Assembly (NCBI GenBank): GCA_007922225.1
Contig: ML679962.1
Location: 35,137,563 to 35,201,562, forward strand
Direction of reading: 5' to 3'
Origin: Emydura subglobosa
Lineage: Eukaryota; Chordata; Testudines; Chelidae
DNA: 64,000 nt
Shown: piece after piece, positions 1 through 11,143 of the stretch
How positions within the stretch are numbered: position 1 is the first letter of the stretch
How the letters are laid out: the number at the start of each line of letters is the position of its first letter
The notes under the pieces: model-generated
Database searches by the model: none
What the model was told of the DNA's origin: nothing
What the model saw: only the letters and a program-made list of their open reading frames with translations
Translations under genes and position numbers: made by a program

Positions 1-138
1 ATTTTTCTAATGTCCCTGCTATCTTTGTGGCTAACCCATACCCTTACAATAGCTCAGATGGAGAAAGGTCCTTTTTCTCTCTCACATATTGTATGTGATG
101 GCAAACAGCTTTCACCATCTCATCAGGTATTTTCTCAG

Positions 139-264
139 ACTTTTAGTTCTACTGGACAGCTTCGCGGACCACTGGAACCGCCCAAGATCCTTAAACCCTG
201 GACCTTAAGTTGCCTCCGACCCGCTCCTCCACTTAGACCATCAGCAGCTCTAGGTTACAAAGAG
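139..264 (+). CDS. ARHGEF6: ARHGEF6 exon: proline-rich linker
   Basis: The acceptor is tattttctcag and the donor gtgagc. The exon is 126 nt in phase 0, 42 codons. It encodes the linker with [12 protein letters not shown] and the PxxP-rich [17 protein letters not shown] just before the GIT-binding region. The open frame extends upstream to position 10, but that part is intronic and the acceptor fixes the exon start. Confidence 0.9.
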
Positions 265-3200
265 GTGAGCTTGGACACATGCAGTGTATTGTGGCTTTCA
301 TAGAAAGCTTTCATGTTTGTGCGCAGAGTTGTTTTGCACAATGGTAGGAAGATAGGTGTTAAATTAAAGGACCGCACAAAATAAATCCTGATCCTGCAAA
401 CACACTTTTGCACGTGCTTAACTTTAAGTATGTAAGTCCCACCAAGTCAATGGAACTAGTTTCTTGCTTTATGTATTTGCAGGATTGGAGACTTAATATT
501 TTCTCTGCTTCCGCTGAGTTCAGTCACACAGTCTTTATTTAGGCAAAATTTCCATTTGAGAGTTTTGTGTACATGAGGACTTCAGAATTGGGTTTCACAC
601 AGAAAGTTACAGGAAGGAAAACCACCTTTAATTCTGATTATATTTCTCCACCCTGTGTTTTTGGTGCCAGATCACGAATCCCCTGTCAGTGTTATCCCCT
701 GGGGGAAACTCAGTTTCCAAGGCTTAGGTGACACATGGCAAGCCTGTGTTGGAGCTCATAATAGAATCCAGATCTGATTCGCAGTCCCCTGTTTTAACCA
801 CAAGACCATCCTTCCCTCCCTTAAAAATAAACTGAGTAATTCAAAAAAGTTTGTACTTGGGCAATGTTCTAGTTAGCAGTAGATGACTAAGCAGCTGAAT
901 CACCAATCATCCTGGTTACGATAAAGGTGGGAACATTACCGTCTCCGGCTTGTGTCAGCCACCCTTCTGTTACAAACCATTCAGTCTCAGGCTGCAGTAT
1001 TCACTCAAAGCTAAAACCTGGTAGGCAGGGGGTCTGCGGGCAGCAGGAGGAGAGTTTAGACATCACTAGGGCAGCTGAGATTATTTTTTTAATTAATAAA
1101 ATTCAGAAATTTTATTTTGAAAACGAAATTGGTTTTTAAAACACCTTAATCCTTTGCATGTTCGGAGTCCCTAATGCTGACTAAGCAGATTCATACTCAC
1201 GTGGCAAATTGTGGCCCACTCACTACATTTTCATCAGCAGAGGAACCACGGCTTTGCTGTAATGAATGGATGTTTTTTAAATAGGCCAAAAATGTACCAG
1301 TGTCATTATTGGCAGGACAGCCCTTTTAATCAGGTTATTACTGGGTAATTACAACACAGAGCTCAAGTGAGACAATGCCTAGAAAACAGGTTAAGATTCC
1401 TCTAGAAGAAGAAGAAGTTGTGTGTTGAGAGAATGACCTTGTGACTTGGAGTCAAACCCTGGTGCGTGAAGTCTGAAGTCCAGTGGAGAACTCCCTGCTG
1501 AGCAGGGGGGCCCGGCTGTCGTGATCCCACATACAAAGGGGATGTCAGCAATGCCTGTGGTAAGGGGCAACATTCTGGTGGCAGCCCCCGGCCCTCACCC
1601 ACACACACCGTAATTTCAAATGTCGAAGCGAAGCTAGTGTTCATGGAAGGGTGCCAGGTTGACAATTAAAAGCCACTTATTTAACGACTACAGATCAGGC
1701 ACAGCATGTGTCGTTGACGTGTCTCACACGGCCCTATCAACAGGCCCGATCTAGGAACAAGAGCCATTCACCCCAGGCCCACTCTACTGAGACTGCTGGC
1801 GGCGAGCCCATTAGCACCAGTTGTGAAGAGGGGTCTTGTGACGTGGACCTGGTCCATTAGGATCTGCGTGTAGACCCTCCCCCACACCGTTTTGTAACTT
1901 AAAAAGTAAACAGCCACCCTTTCCGGAGCTGTTTGCACATTGTAAATCAAAACCCCAATTCCCAGTAGGACCAGACCCGACATGACTCTAGTCTGGAACG
2001 CACGCTAATTGACTGGACCACTCTGAGCAGAAAGGGAAAAAGTAAATTTTAAACACATAAAGCAACTCTTTGATCTTGGGGTGACACCTGTGTAAATTCA
2101 GACTAACTGGAACTATGCTCATGCCCCAGGAGCCAGAATTCAGCTCTGTTTTGAAAAGCATAACGTTTCTGTTCACACACTAAGTGGCTCAAAGAGCTCC
2201 AACAGAATGCACATGAATCTGAATTCACACCTCTTGCAGTGACTTGGCAGACAGTAATGGCTTTGAAGGAGACCTTGTAAACTTTAGGCTGAACCTCATG
2301 GACACAACCATTAGATGGCCCAATGCAAATATTACATAAACTCAGTTATCTAAACAATCCAAACCTGCATTTGTCTTTTCCCTCCTTTCTCAAGCCTTGT
2401 CTGCTCAGTAACTAAAATAAGCAGAACTGCCATTTCAGCTAATTATTTTACACTTCCACAATATTGAACTGAATAAATCAAATATGAGAGTAGGGTGAGA
2501 AATCAGACCAGGTCAGCTTTCTGTTATGAGATATAGTAAAGTGATTTTAAAAATCCATTTCTGTAAAGAGAGTTTAGAGCTTCATTTGAAAGAAAGTCAT
2601 TATTGTCAGTGTGGGGTGGAGTTTAATGGAAAGATTGGAGATTTTTAGACCTCCACTGAGATTTCAATTGTCTTCTTGTTCGTAGGTCGGAATTTCACAG
2701 ATTTGTGTAATCTTTCTCGTAGCTAGCTGCACTCAGGAAACCCCAGAACCCTGCTTACGCATCCGTGTTGCCATTTCCATTCAAACTGGGTCATTTTTCC
2801 TGTTCTGTTTCTAGTCATAATTTGAAATTACAGAACAGGTGCTCACTGGTAAATTTTTGTGTACAGATTCGGGGTAATGGGATGTGAAGACTGACATACA
2901 TTTCCTAGCTTGAAAAATGACCGGCCTTGCATGACTTGTAAGGTGTTTTCTACAGCAGTACATTTCTGTGCAAAAAGCAACATCTGTTGGGTCAGAGGGA
3001 CCACATGTGTGCATTTGGGGGAGGAATCACTGCCCTCAGAGCAAGTGGCTACCACAGGCGCCTGTGGGGCTGGACTGTATTGGATGCAGCACGTGTGGAT
3101 ACCTCCTGCAAAAACTCCTGGCATTTTTCTGTTCTTTTCTGCAGCAGATCCACAGTGGTTCCTCCGTGTTGGGAGCCCTGTGTGCCTGCTGAAGAGAGGG

Positions 3201-6200
3201 TAGGATTTGGGCCATGCTGATGATGATTATAGGGGAAAACTCTATTTCTAGTGAAGCAAGAGGAAAATCCTGGTGTGTTTCAGTGCCTCGCCCTGTAGTA
3301 GTCTCCTATTTAGGGGGGTGTTGATCAGGACAAAAAATAATTCCACTAGAAAAGGGTCCCACTCTATTTTAGAAGACCCAGTTCCCAGGATGCCAGCAGG
3401 CTTTGCCACCCTGACACCAAATGTTCCCTCACCCCCATTCCATTGAAGAAATGGTTACTGTTCTTGAAACAAATCTGAGCATGCAGCAACACCCCTGAGC
3501 CTGCCCTTACAGGTGCTCCACAAGTCTTGGTGGGAGTTGTGCATGCAGAGCAGCTGCAGAATCAACGCCTTAGCTTGCATACTGAGGTTGGAATTGTCAT
3601 GATTTATTGCATTGCTAAGATGTACTATTACAAATAGGCAATATTTACCGACATCCTACTACTGCTCAATGAAGCATGATCCCTTTTTTGCTGTATTAGG
3701 AGTATATTAATGCCTGCTTGCCATGTATTTCATATTTAATTTATTTTTCAACATTCATAATTTTGCATGAACCCATGCTCTTTTTGGTTCTTTGCATGCT
3801 GATATTGAGGATGTGACAATCTTTGTAGCACATTAATTGCAACACTAACATGTAAATGTTGTTTTAGAGTTAATGATTAAATGGACTTGGTCAGTAAAAT
3901 CATCAACCACTCACTCATCTTCTCTTTCTTTACATATTCATTTTAGAGGATGTCTTATATCTTAAAGGTAAGGGTAGATACATCTCTTTGCCTTATTGTG
4001 ACATAAAATGCGTGTGCTGTGACCTTAATTAAGCAGATCTTTCCTCTTCTGTTTGCTTTTTCCTAATTGTGTCTGCTTTTAGTAATTTCAGTATGATTCA
4101 CTTTTGAACAAGCTCACCAAAAATATTTAGGACTCTGACACTAATGCTGCATGGCATGAAAAACATCACACCTCTATTATTTGTTTAGTTACTAGATCTT
4201 TACTCTTAATATTTATATTGCACATAACCTGTCACATACCAATGCTTTTAAAATAAATAATTTTAATAAATAATAATAATAGAATGATTGTGGCTCAATA
4301 AAAGAAATAAATACTTCTGTTTCTTACCTTTACAATCTTATCAGACACTAATTCTGTGCGTATATGTGTATATTTTATACATGTGTGTGTGGGAAGCTGT
4401 TTATAATTATACACATACACACACACACACACACAGATATATAGTGTGTGTATATATAAACAAACAATATATCATTTATGGTATATTCTATATTCTGAAT
4501 AAAAATGTTGTTTAGGGATTAAAGTGTATACAAATCTATAGAGAATTTTATAACTGACCACAAAAAGTTGATCATACTGATATTTCTTGTGAATTTTATG
4601 TGAGTCACTTAGCAAAAGATAATATTTCAGCTGATTGTGTTTTATTCCCTAGTTGTGCCCTGAACCACATGCACAATTCCCATTGCTTTTATTGGGAGCT
4701 GTGCACCCAGACCTAGTTAAGGGATAGCCCTAAGTGCTGTGATGTTTCCTTAACTTTATAATTGCGCGCAAAGGAGTTTGGTGCATAATGCAATGAACAA
4801 CATTCAGTCTGAATTGCTCTGCTATTTTAGCTACCTTCGGCTGTTATTTAGAAAGAAAGTCTTTTTCTCCATAGGATTCTAGCAAGAGTCCAAAGACAAT
4901 GAAGAAGTTTCTTCCTAAAAGGAAAACTGAGAGAAAAGCATCTGATGAGGAGTTTGTTATTAGAAAAAGTAAGTGTTTTCTTTTCTGTAGGGGAGTTCAG
5001 TTTGCAAAGTAATTTACATGAGGTTTTAAATGAAGACAGAGCCACTTGTTCAATGCATTATATGTTGCACATTAATAACTAAAGGTACTTTATGTTTCTG
5101 AGACTTTTTTAAGCCTTCATCATACTTTTAGGTTTCCAACTATGCCATGCACAGCTGCCATCTATCTTAGTTTTGTGACAGCATGATGAGAATGCTTAGC
5201 ATTTATATCACTCGATAAGCATCACAAAATTACGAGGAGGTAGGTGGGTAAATGAATATCCTCACCATACAGACATGGAAACAGGGACAGAGAAGAGAAA
5301 CTTCAAATCAGTTAATGGGTTAAATTGAATTTTAATCTATGAATCGTCGCAACAGCTGTGCTCCTCTGGGACCATGCTGATCCCAAAGTCCAAGGGGAAG
5401 CCTGTGAGAGCCGGGGACAAAACATTCTCTGCCAAGGGGATCTGGCTATGAAACTAACTCCCAGAGGAGATCAGGCCAGTCCAGCATCTGGGCACATCCA
5501 GCCTGCCCATCTTTAGGGAACACTGCAAAACCTACCTCTTCAAAAAAGCGTTTCCAATGTAAGAACAACACTCCTGACTCAGGCATCTCCTGGTACTGCT
5601 AAACCCCTGCTTACCAAAAAGAAGGTGATAAAATCCAACCGCCTTCTTTCCCCCCCAAAAAAAGTTTTTTACCCCACTAAGGGAGACCTGCTGGAGACTC
5701 CATGAAGTCCACTTGGGATACAACTTTTGATTTTTATATGGAAGGGGATCAGATACTGTGGTGAAGAGTTGCAGTACAAAACCCTAAAATAGATAAGTGA
5801 TTTACCCAAGGTCACAGATTGACACAGTGACTAAGCCAGGATTAGAAATCAGGATTTCCTGATTCTTAGTCCTATTCCGAAACCTCCGCACCATACCTCT
5901 TTCTGGGATACTGGCAGTGGGGTTTTAAGCCTGCAGCTTCTTAACAAGTGCACTTATTCCTCTTGCAAGTCCCTCGTACCATAGGTAGCTACTTACAACC
6001 TGACTCTTCACAGCACTTGCTATCCAGTATCCCCATCCTTCCTGTAGTCAGACCTCAGCCAAAGGTAGGCACCAACCACTCCACTTAATTGGCCTTCATG
6101 GTGAAATACAAAGCTCTACTTTCCTTTGAATTGAGAGTATCACCTCTGCCCCACTCCTAGAAACAATTGCATTCGTCATACAAGTACTGCTATCTCATCT

Positions 6201-9200
6201 CGTAAATGAGTTTGTTGCATGGGTTTTGAGAGAGAAAAAAGAAGCCAAAATGTATCGCTTTTAGCCAATATTTGCAATGTTTTACAGGTACTGCTGCATT
6301 AGAAGAAGATGCCCAGATTCTGAAAGTTATTGAGGCCTATTGCACTGGTGCAGGTTTTCAGCAAACTCTCAGTTCAGGTAGATGCATAAACATATTACAT
6401 AATTCACGATGTATCTGAAATGATGATCACCTCTTAGCAAAAAAACAGCATGTTGCAGCGTACAGCAGTCAAGCTTGTGCAAAGAAATTGCGGTGTTGAA
6501 TCATCAAGATAAGAACATTTCATAAATCTAGTGGTTTATTTGCCATTGTTTTTCTTCTGTCACAGGGGATGAGCAAGTAGGAGGTAAGATGGCAGACGGT
6601 CTGGGTTGTAGTACACAGCTACTTCCCCAGCACTTGTTAGGAATTAAACACAAACCTAGTTTGAGCCTGTGGCTGTGAGTAAGAGAAACTGATGCTAATC
6701 TCAGGTTGATAGGTAGCTTCTGAAAGGAAGCTTGAATATTATCTCTTGATCAGCTGCGTGTTTAAGAACAAGCTGCTTCATGAGAATCTGAGTATCTAAC
6801 ATCTCCTGAAACTCTGGAACGACAGCTATTTATCAGTGCTGGTGAGAGAGCAAATTCAGCCAGTGAACTATCAGATGAGGAGACATTTTTAAATGGGGAC
6901 CCATGAAACATGTATCTTCGAATGGTTCCTAGCCCTAAACAAATACTCTCATTTATAAGTAATCAAATAGTTTTAGATCCAATGAGTGCCTCCAACAATT
7001 TGCCATTTACTGCTTTAGCCCCAGTTCAGCAAAGCACTTAAGCACATACTTAAGTCCATCCTTCTTTAGCTAAGCACATAAGCACTTCCTAAAGTCCCAT
7101 TGAAGTCAATAGGATTTAAGCACGTGCTTATGTTTAAGCATGTGAGTAAGTGCTTTGCTGAATTTGGCCATTGTCCATCATGTGCCTTCTTAGATTGAGA
7201 ACGGCCACAAGTATCCTGGGGATCACTCAGAAAGCACAAGTTTTTAAGGGTGCTGACTCCCTGTGAGTATTTCGTGTACTGCAATGCAGGCACTGTGTAT
7301 AGATTGGTGTCAGAGAGAATGGGGATCTAGCGAAGTCACTTCTGCTCCCATTATTAATGGGCGTGGCATGTCTGGCTTTGCACATGCTGTTGGAAGTTTT
7401 ACTCCTGTATTCACAACATTTGCGCAGAAACGAGTGCATTATCAAGGCTCAAACAGCAAGTTAGTTTGAGGAAGGAATGTTGATCATGGCATTTGAAGAA
7501 GCCTTCCAGGGCAGGGGCCATGCATACACAACAGGGAACCCATCCTGACCAGAGCTTCCGGGTCTTAGTGTCATGTGAATATTAAACAATGAATGCTAAC
7601 AGGCAACTCAAGGACTTACTCTAAATGGGGGACCCAATTCTGCCTCCAGTGGTTTCCCACTGACTTCAGTGGAGGTGTTCCTAATATAGACCAGGGTGAG
7701 CGAGTTCACAAGTAGGCATGTTATTTCTAAATGCTGCCAGCTGTTGGGGAAGGTTTCAGTTTTTCTTTTTGTTTGGCAACTCTTGTCTATAGGCTCCCGT
7801 AAAGACTCCATACCCCAGGTCCTACTTCCCGAGGAAGAGAAAATCATCATAGAGGAAACAAGAAGCAATGGTCAGACTGTCACGGAGGAAAAGTGCGTGA
7901 GGCTAGTCAGCTGCTTAGAGGCTTCCCTATTTGTGTGTTTATGCTTCAAACGTTATGCTAAATTCCAGGGGATTTGGGGTAACATCTTAAAAACCAAGGT
8001 TTTGTCTTCTCTGTGTGGGTGTCATTGGAAGGACATAGGAGGTCAGAAATTACCCAATGCGTACTTACAGACTATGGCCCTTTATGTTCGCTGGGAGTTC
8101 CAGGTGTGCAAGGAATACAAGACAGATTCCAATTGTATTTAGCAAATTTTCTGTTTAAAATTTGGAGGCCAGATCCCCAGCTGGAGTAAATCAGCATCAC
8201 CCCATTGGAGGCTGTGCCAGTTTACACCAGCTCAGGGGCTGGACCTGGATTTTTCACTCTGACAGCTCAGGCAAATCCTTTTGACAGGTTCTTTATTTGT
8301 AAAACCGTTACTGCTCCTGCCAAGTTTTTGCAGTTTCGTTCTCGTGCCCATCTACGTGTATTCCATGCACGCTAGTCGATGTAAATGCCTTGTATATTTT
8401 GCTGTTGAGGCCTAGATAAACACGTGTTCCGATAACTGTCTATAAACCCAGGCCGTGCATCCTTTTCACATTGAGTTTTGACAATAAAACCTCCAGATAA
8501 CAAGTCCACTTTATGAAAAAGACCTGGAAATTTTCAATTTCTAAACCATCTGCCACCTTTAATTACAAACACAGCGCCAAAGCCACTGAACTTTGTTGCC
8601 ATTTAAGGACAGTAGAAAACAATATTTTCTAAATTTTGAGAAGAGATCTAAATTTTGATGGCTGAGTCCTTTAAATGCTCCTCTGCTGAGACTCCAGAAC
8701 AAGGCTGTATGGACGGGCCCTCAGCACTGAAGTGCTGGCGCATACTTAACTCAAGAAATGTTAATAGCCATGCTGGAATAAGCAGCCTAAGATAAAATAC
8801 AAACATCCAGCACATCTCCCAGTTAACACTTAGTGTCTTCATGTGTAATAAAATCTCATTCTGTTATTGATTTACTGCACTTCAGCTCTTTATCTCAATT
8901 TTCTGCTTATTTTCTAGAAGTCTGGTGGACACGGTTTATGCACTGAAAGACGAGGTCAAAGAATTAAAGCAGGTAATTAAAGCATTTCTGCATGTGCTGT
9001 CAGTAAGTTGAACTAAAGTCAGCAAGAGGTTTTACAAACTGTGGGTCTGATCCTGCAGCTGTTTGACAGGACTCCACGTGGCTGCAGGACTCATGGGGCT
9101 CTATATTTGGTGTCAGTATGTGGAGAATACAGAGCAGACATATATTGGCTTTTTAACTGTCCTGTCCTTTGATCTGGACCTCGGAGGTCCTTTTATAGGA

Positions 9201-9899
9201 ACATGATAAATAGATGTAAAAATTATTCCCTGTTGGAGCGGGGAAGGGAAACATCCCTCCTTCCCCTCCCCTGCTCTCCAGTTCTGCATCTTGCAGACAT
9301 CACTCCACTACCAGAGGGCCCTGAGGTCCTGATCCTGGAATGGGATTCCCTCAGGGGAGTGCTTATACCCATGTGAAGTCCCAGTAACTTCAATGTGGAG
9401 CTATAGCAGCACAGCTCTGACTGAGTGGCTCTGCTAGCAGGATCTGGCCCTTAGTTTATACCAAATCACAAGTGACCAGGTCTGTGAATCTTTGGAAATG
9501 AGCACAAAACTCAGATGGCCCCGTTTGGGGCTTGTTTGGTTTCTGGAGGGGGGAGCTTTCTCCTCCACCACTTTCTTATGATGATTAAAGGTCCAGCAAA
9601 ATACTTAAGCGCATGCTTACGTCTGTTACTATTCAAGAAAGCATCTAGGCATGCACTTAATATTAACCACATCTTTAAAAGCTTTGCTGTTTGGAGGCCT
9701 ATAAGCCTTTTGAAATTTTGTAAGAATAAATAGAGTGGTTTTTCCCTTCACCCCACAGGAGAGTAAAAGGATGAAACAGTGTTTGGAAGAAGAGCTGAAG
9801 TCAAGAAAAGATTTAGAGAAGTTGGTCAGGAGGCTATTGAAGCAAACCGATGAATGTACCAGGGATGAGACTGGGCGCAAGTCCTCGCTGATGGCTTGA
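139..9899 (+). CDS. ARHGEF6: Rac/Cdc42 guanine nucleotide exchange factor 6 (alpha-PIX), C-terminal part, seven exons
   Basis: Coding exons are 139-264, 3947-3967, 4875-4968, 6288-6377, 7793-7892, 8918-8972 and 9759-9899. All are bounded by AG/GT and join in phase to 627 nt, giving 208 residues plus TGA. The CH, SH3, DH and PH domains of this PAK- and GIT-binding exchange factor lie upstream of the window. Seen here, in order: a proline-rich stretch (PAPPLRP), a basic KKFLPKRK segment, the acidic [16 protein letters not shown] block that corresponds to the GIT-binding region of PIX proteins, and a C-terminal leucine-rich coiled coil ([12 protein letters not shown], then [19 protein letters not shown]). 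The RMSYILK insert and the [16 protein letters not shown] segment match alpha-PIX rather than beta-PIX as I remember them. The C-terminus SSLMA shows no beta-PIX-like PDZ ligand. CD40LG converges from the other side, as in human. Confidence 0.95.
386..490. repeat. Short palindromic MITE-like repeat
   Basis: The ends are complementary: tcctgatcctgcaaacac on the left and gtatttgcaggattggag on the right. The interior has cacgtgcttaactttaag and a 'caagtcaatgg' core. The same style of element recurs at 7018, 8166, 9588, 45765 and 46261. Confidence 0.55.
660..815 (-). repeat. MIR/CORE-like SINE, reverse orientation
   Basis: Read on the - strand it begins with a tRNA-like head (gatggtcttgtggttaaaac) and continues to a degraded 'cctaagccttggaaactgagtttcc' body (given here as description). 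The head resembles those of the SINEs at 50371 and 51268. Confidence 0.5.
3947..3967 (+). CDS. ARHGEF6: ARHGEF6 21-nt microexon (RMSYILK)
   Basis: The acceptor is acatattcattttag and the donor gtaagg. The exon is exactly 21 nt and phase 0 on both sides, so including or skipping it keeps frame. It encodes RMSYILK between YKE and [13 protein letters not shown]. As I recall, alpha-PIX carries this heptapeptide while beta-PIX joins directly to a SKSPKTMK segment. It is easily missed by gene finders. Confidence 0.85.
3968..4874 (+). other. ARHGEF6: ARHGEF6 intron with dinucleotide microsatellite
   Basis: AT-rich intron. Positions 4360-4460 are a compound TG/CA/TA microsatellite. Nothing else was recognised. 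Confidence 0.7.
4364..4462. repeat. Compound (TG/CA/TA)n microsatellite
   Basis: TG-rich tract, then an uninterrupted run of about ten CA units at about 4412-4435, then TA/TG units. The two halves are partly complementary and could fold back. Confidence 0.85.
4875..4968 (+). CDS. ARHGEF6: ARHGEF6 exon: basic KKFLPKRK segment
   Basis: The acceptor is ctttttctccatag and the donor gtaagt. The exon is 94 nt: 31 full codons plus one base shared with the next exon. It encodes [17 protein letters not shown] followed by [14 protein letters not shown]. Both PIX paralogues have a close counterpart, so identity with the family is secure. Confidence 0.93.
4969..6287 (+). other. ARHGEF6: ARHGEF6 intron with a SINE split by a nested insertion
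   Basis: Reverse-strand SINE halves lie at about 5225-5305 and 5790-5905, separated by about 485 bp of different repeat-like sequence. The remainder is unremarkable. Confidence 0.6.
5225..5905 (-). repeat. Reverse MIR/CORE-like SINE interrupted at about 5306-5789
   Basis: On the - strand, 5905-5790 gives the head and 'gtgaccttgggtaaatcact', and 5305-5225 gives the continuation 'ctctgtccctgtttcc'. These are adjacent parts of one MIR-like SINE. The 485-bp insert includes a + strand segment at about 5515-5560 reading [11 protein letters not shown], similar to the C-terminal end of L2-clade LINE proteins. That second assignment is weak. Confidence 0.45.
6288..6377 (+). CDS. ARHGEF6: ARHGEF6 exon: GIT-binding core
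   Basis: The acceptor is gcaatgttttacag and the donor gtagat. The exon is 90 nt, phase 1 in and phase 1 out. It encodes [19 protein letters not shown] and then [11 protein letters not shown]. The acidic helix is the most conserved part of the PIX GIT-binding domain. The tail after YC is where PIX isoforms differ. Confidence 0.93.
6566..6583 (+). CDS. ARHGEF6: Candidate alternative 18-nt microexon of ARHGEF6
   Basis: A strong polypyrimidine tract and acceptor (gtttttcttctgtcacag) is followed after 18 nt by a strong donor (GAG|gtaaga). The phase matches: the preceding exon ends one base into a codon and the next begins with two bases. Inclusion would add GDEQVG within SSG-SRKDS, with no stop and no frame change. 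No homologue is recalled, so this is a prediction from splice signals and phase only. Confidence 0.35.
7018..7170. repeat. MITE-like element with inverted termini
   Basis: Left end cagttcagcaaagcacttaa matches the reverse complement of the right end taagtgctttgctgaatttg. The interior contains cccattgaagtcaatagg and further 'aagcac' palindromes. It is non-coding. Related copies lie at 9588-9697 and, partial, at about 25510-25540. Confidence 0.65.
7793..7892 (+). CDS. ARHGEF6: ARHGEF6 exon: alpha-PIX-specific [12 protein letters not shown] segment
   Basis: The acceptor is ctcttgtctatag and the donor is the less usual gtgcgt. The exon is 100 nt, phase 1 in and phase 0 minus one base out. It encodes [16 protein letters not shown] then [16 protein letters not shown]. 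The frame stays open past the donor to 8142, so retained intron would add about 80 unrelated residues. The next exon's clean acceptor argues for splicing here. Confidence 0.92.
7893..8917 (+). other. ARHGEF6: ARHGEF6 intron with a palindromic repeat
   Basis: An inverted-repeat element spans about 8166-8255: left ccagatccccagctgg, right agctcaggggctggacc. The rest appears unique. Confidence 0.6.
8918..8972 (+). CDS. ARHGEF6: ARHGEF6 exon: start of C-terminal coiled coil
   Basis: The acceptor is cttattttctag and the donor gtaatt. The exon is 55 nt: one base completing a Lys codon, then 18 codons, [18 protein letters not shown]. Heptad leucines and valines begin the coiled coil through which PIX proteins oligomerise. 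Confidence 0.93.
8973..9758 (+). other. ARHGEF6: ARHGEF6 last intron with a MITE-like repeat
   Basis: At 9588-9697 the left end gtccagcaaaatacttaagc is complementary to right-end sequence aaaagctttgctgttt, the same family as 7018-7170. A palindromic 'aatcctg' fragment is at about 9325-9450. Confidence 0.55.
9759..9899 (+). CDS. ARHGEF6: ARHGEF6 last coding exon with stop
   Basis: The acceptor is ccttcaccccacag. Forty-six codons and TGA at 9897-9899 finish the coiled coil ([18 protein letters not shown], then [15 protein letters not shown]). The polar tail ends SSLMA. The 3' UTR follows directly in this exon. Confidence 0.95.
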   Translation, partial: ESKRMKQCLEEELKSRKDLEKLVRRLLKQTDECTRDETGRKSSLMA

Positions 9900-10798
9900 A
9901 TTCTGGACAAAGCTGCTGGCAGTTGTGTGTGACCTCAGGCATTCTTGGGAAGCAGAACTGGATGCTTCGCCTCTTCATGCTCCTTCTTTTATTTTAATTG
10001 GTTTTGTTACAAAAAAAAGTGGTAGTGAAAAATAGTTTGTTTCCATTCAATAAGGATATAACACATACCACAAACAAGGAAATAGTCAACAGCTAAAATG
10101 GTCAGCAAGGGGCCTATGATTCACAATTCATCTGCAGCAACTAATACCTCATTGTACCTGCTACTGGGAGCAAATAAGAACTCCGCAAATGACTGCCACT
10201 CAGAAGAGGGGTTGGCAGGGGTTTCCTATCGAGGCAATGTAAGCACTTTCTATGCTTTCATTTTTATTCTTTTTAAAGTGCCCGGTACCTAATTTATTGA
10301 GTGGAAATGTTATTGATCTGGAGTCGGGTAAAAACCAAAAAGCAACTGGCACTTGTTTTCTGATCATCAAGAATGGAAGTTATTCCCCTCCAAATATTTT
10401 TCCCCTTAGTTGTCTGTAGCAAGCGAGTGCCCTGCAATACTGTCGTTCCCATGTGGCCTTTATACAGATGAAAATGTGCAATTAGCATTGTCAGACATTT
10501 TTAATTTAACTTCTTGGAGCAGTAGGATCTTCTTCTGTCATTAGCACATCAGGAAGTCACACTGGATGAAGCTGCCTCTTAGCAGCTAATGGTTAACACA
10601 ACAGTTAATTTCTCTTTTGCCCACAGGCCTGTTTCTAATGCATGACCTCTCATTCTTATGTCCTGTTACATTTTCACTTTCTAAATGTCCATGTAGTGTA
10701 TATATTTTATATTTTGCCAGTGCTTTTATCTTGCCATACGTGCTCCACTTTTGATGGAAGCACAATTGGCTTGTTGGCTAGCATCATTTTCCCCACTT

Positions 10799-10985
10799 AA
10801 AACGTTTGCAGTTCTTTGAGTGCTTGCTCATGTCCATTCTAATGTATGTGTGCGCTCGCTCCAAGAACCACTGCTGGAAAGTTTTCCCCTCAGTGGTATC
10901 TGTTAGGTGGGCTCTGGAGTCGTGCCTTCCTTCCTAGCGCTGGTATATGAGGCCCCGCTACCCCCTCAGTTTCTTGTTACCGCCC
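10799..10985 (+). repeat. Left inverted terminal repeat of DIRS copy 1
   Basis: Begins aacgtttgcagttctttgag and includes cttgctcatgtccattct and ctggtatatgaggccc. These pair with gggccgtatataccaacg and ggaatggtcatgagcaac in the right repeat. Similarity fades after about 10985. Confidence 0.75.
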
Positions 10986-11143
10986 ATGATGGTCGCTGGA
11001 ACTGCTGCTCACCTTGCGTTTTCCCTCAAGTACTTCTCTCAGTGAGCTGTGTTGATGATCTATAAATAGTTCTTTGTTTAGAGTTTGTTTTCATTAGTAG
11101 GGGACCTGGCTTAGCAGGGTTAGCCCTTCCTCAGCGCTGGGAT

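Larger units (their letters stand above)
265..3946 (+). other. ARHGEF6: ARHGEF6 intron with a MITE-like palindrome and a SINE fragment
   Basis: Mostly AT-rich unique intron. It contains a short inverted-repeat element at 386-490 and a reverse-strand SINE at about 660-815. I see no further exon-like segment with both splice sites and PIX homology. Confidence 0.7.
6378..7792 (+). other. ARHGEF6: ARHGEF6 intron with candidate microexon and a MITE
   Basis: Contains the 18-nt candidate exon (6566-6583) and an inverted-repeat MITE at about 7018-7170. Nothing else was recognised. Confidence 0.65.

Noticed and set aside
7696..8142. 148-codon frame spanning an ARHGEF6 exon
   Set aside because: Only 7793-7892 is exon. 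The rest is intron that happens to be open, and splice sites plus homology define the exon.
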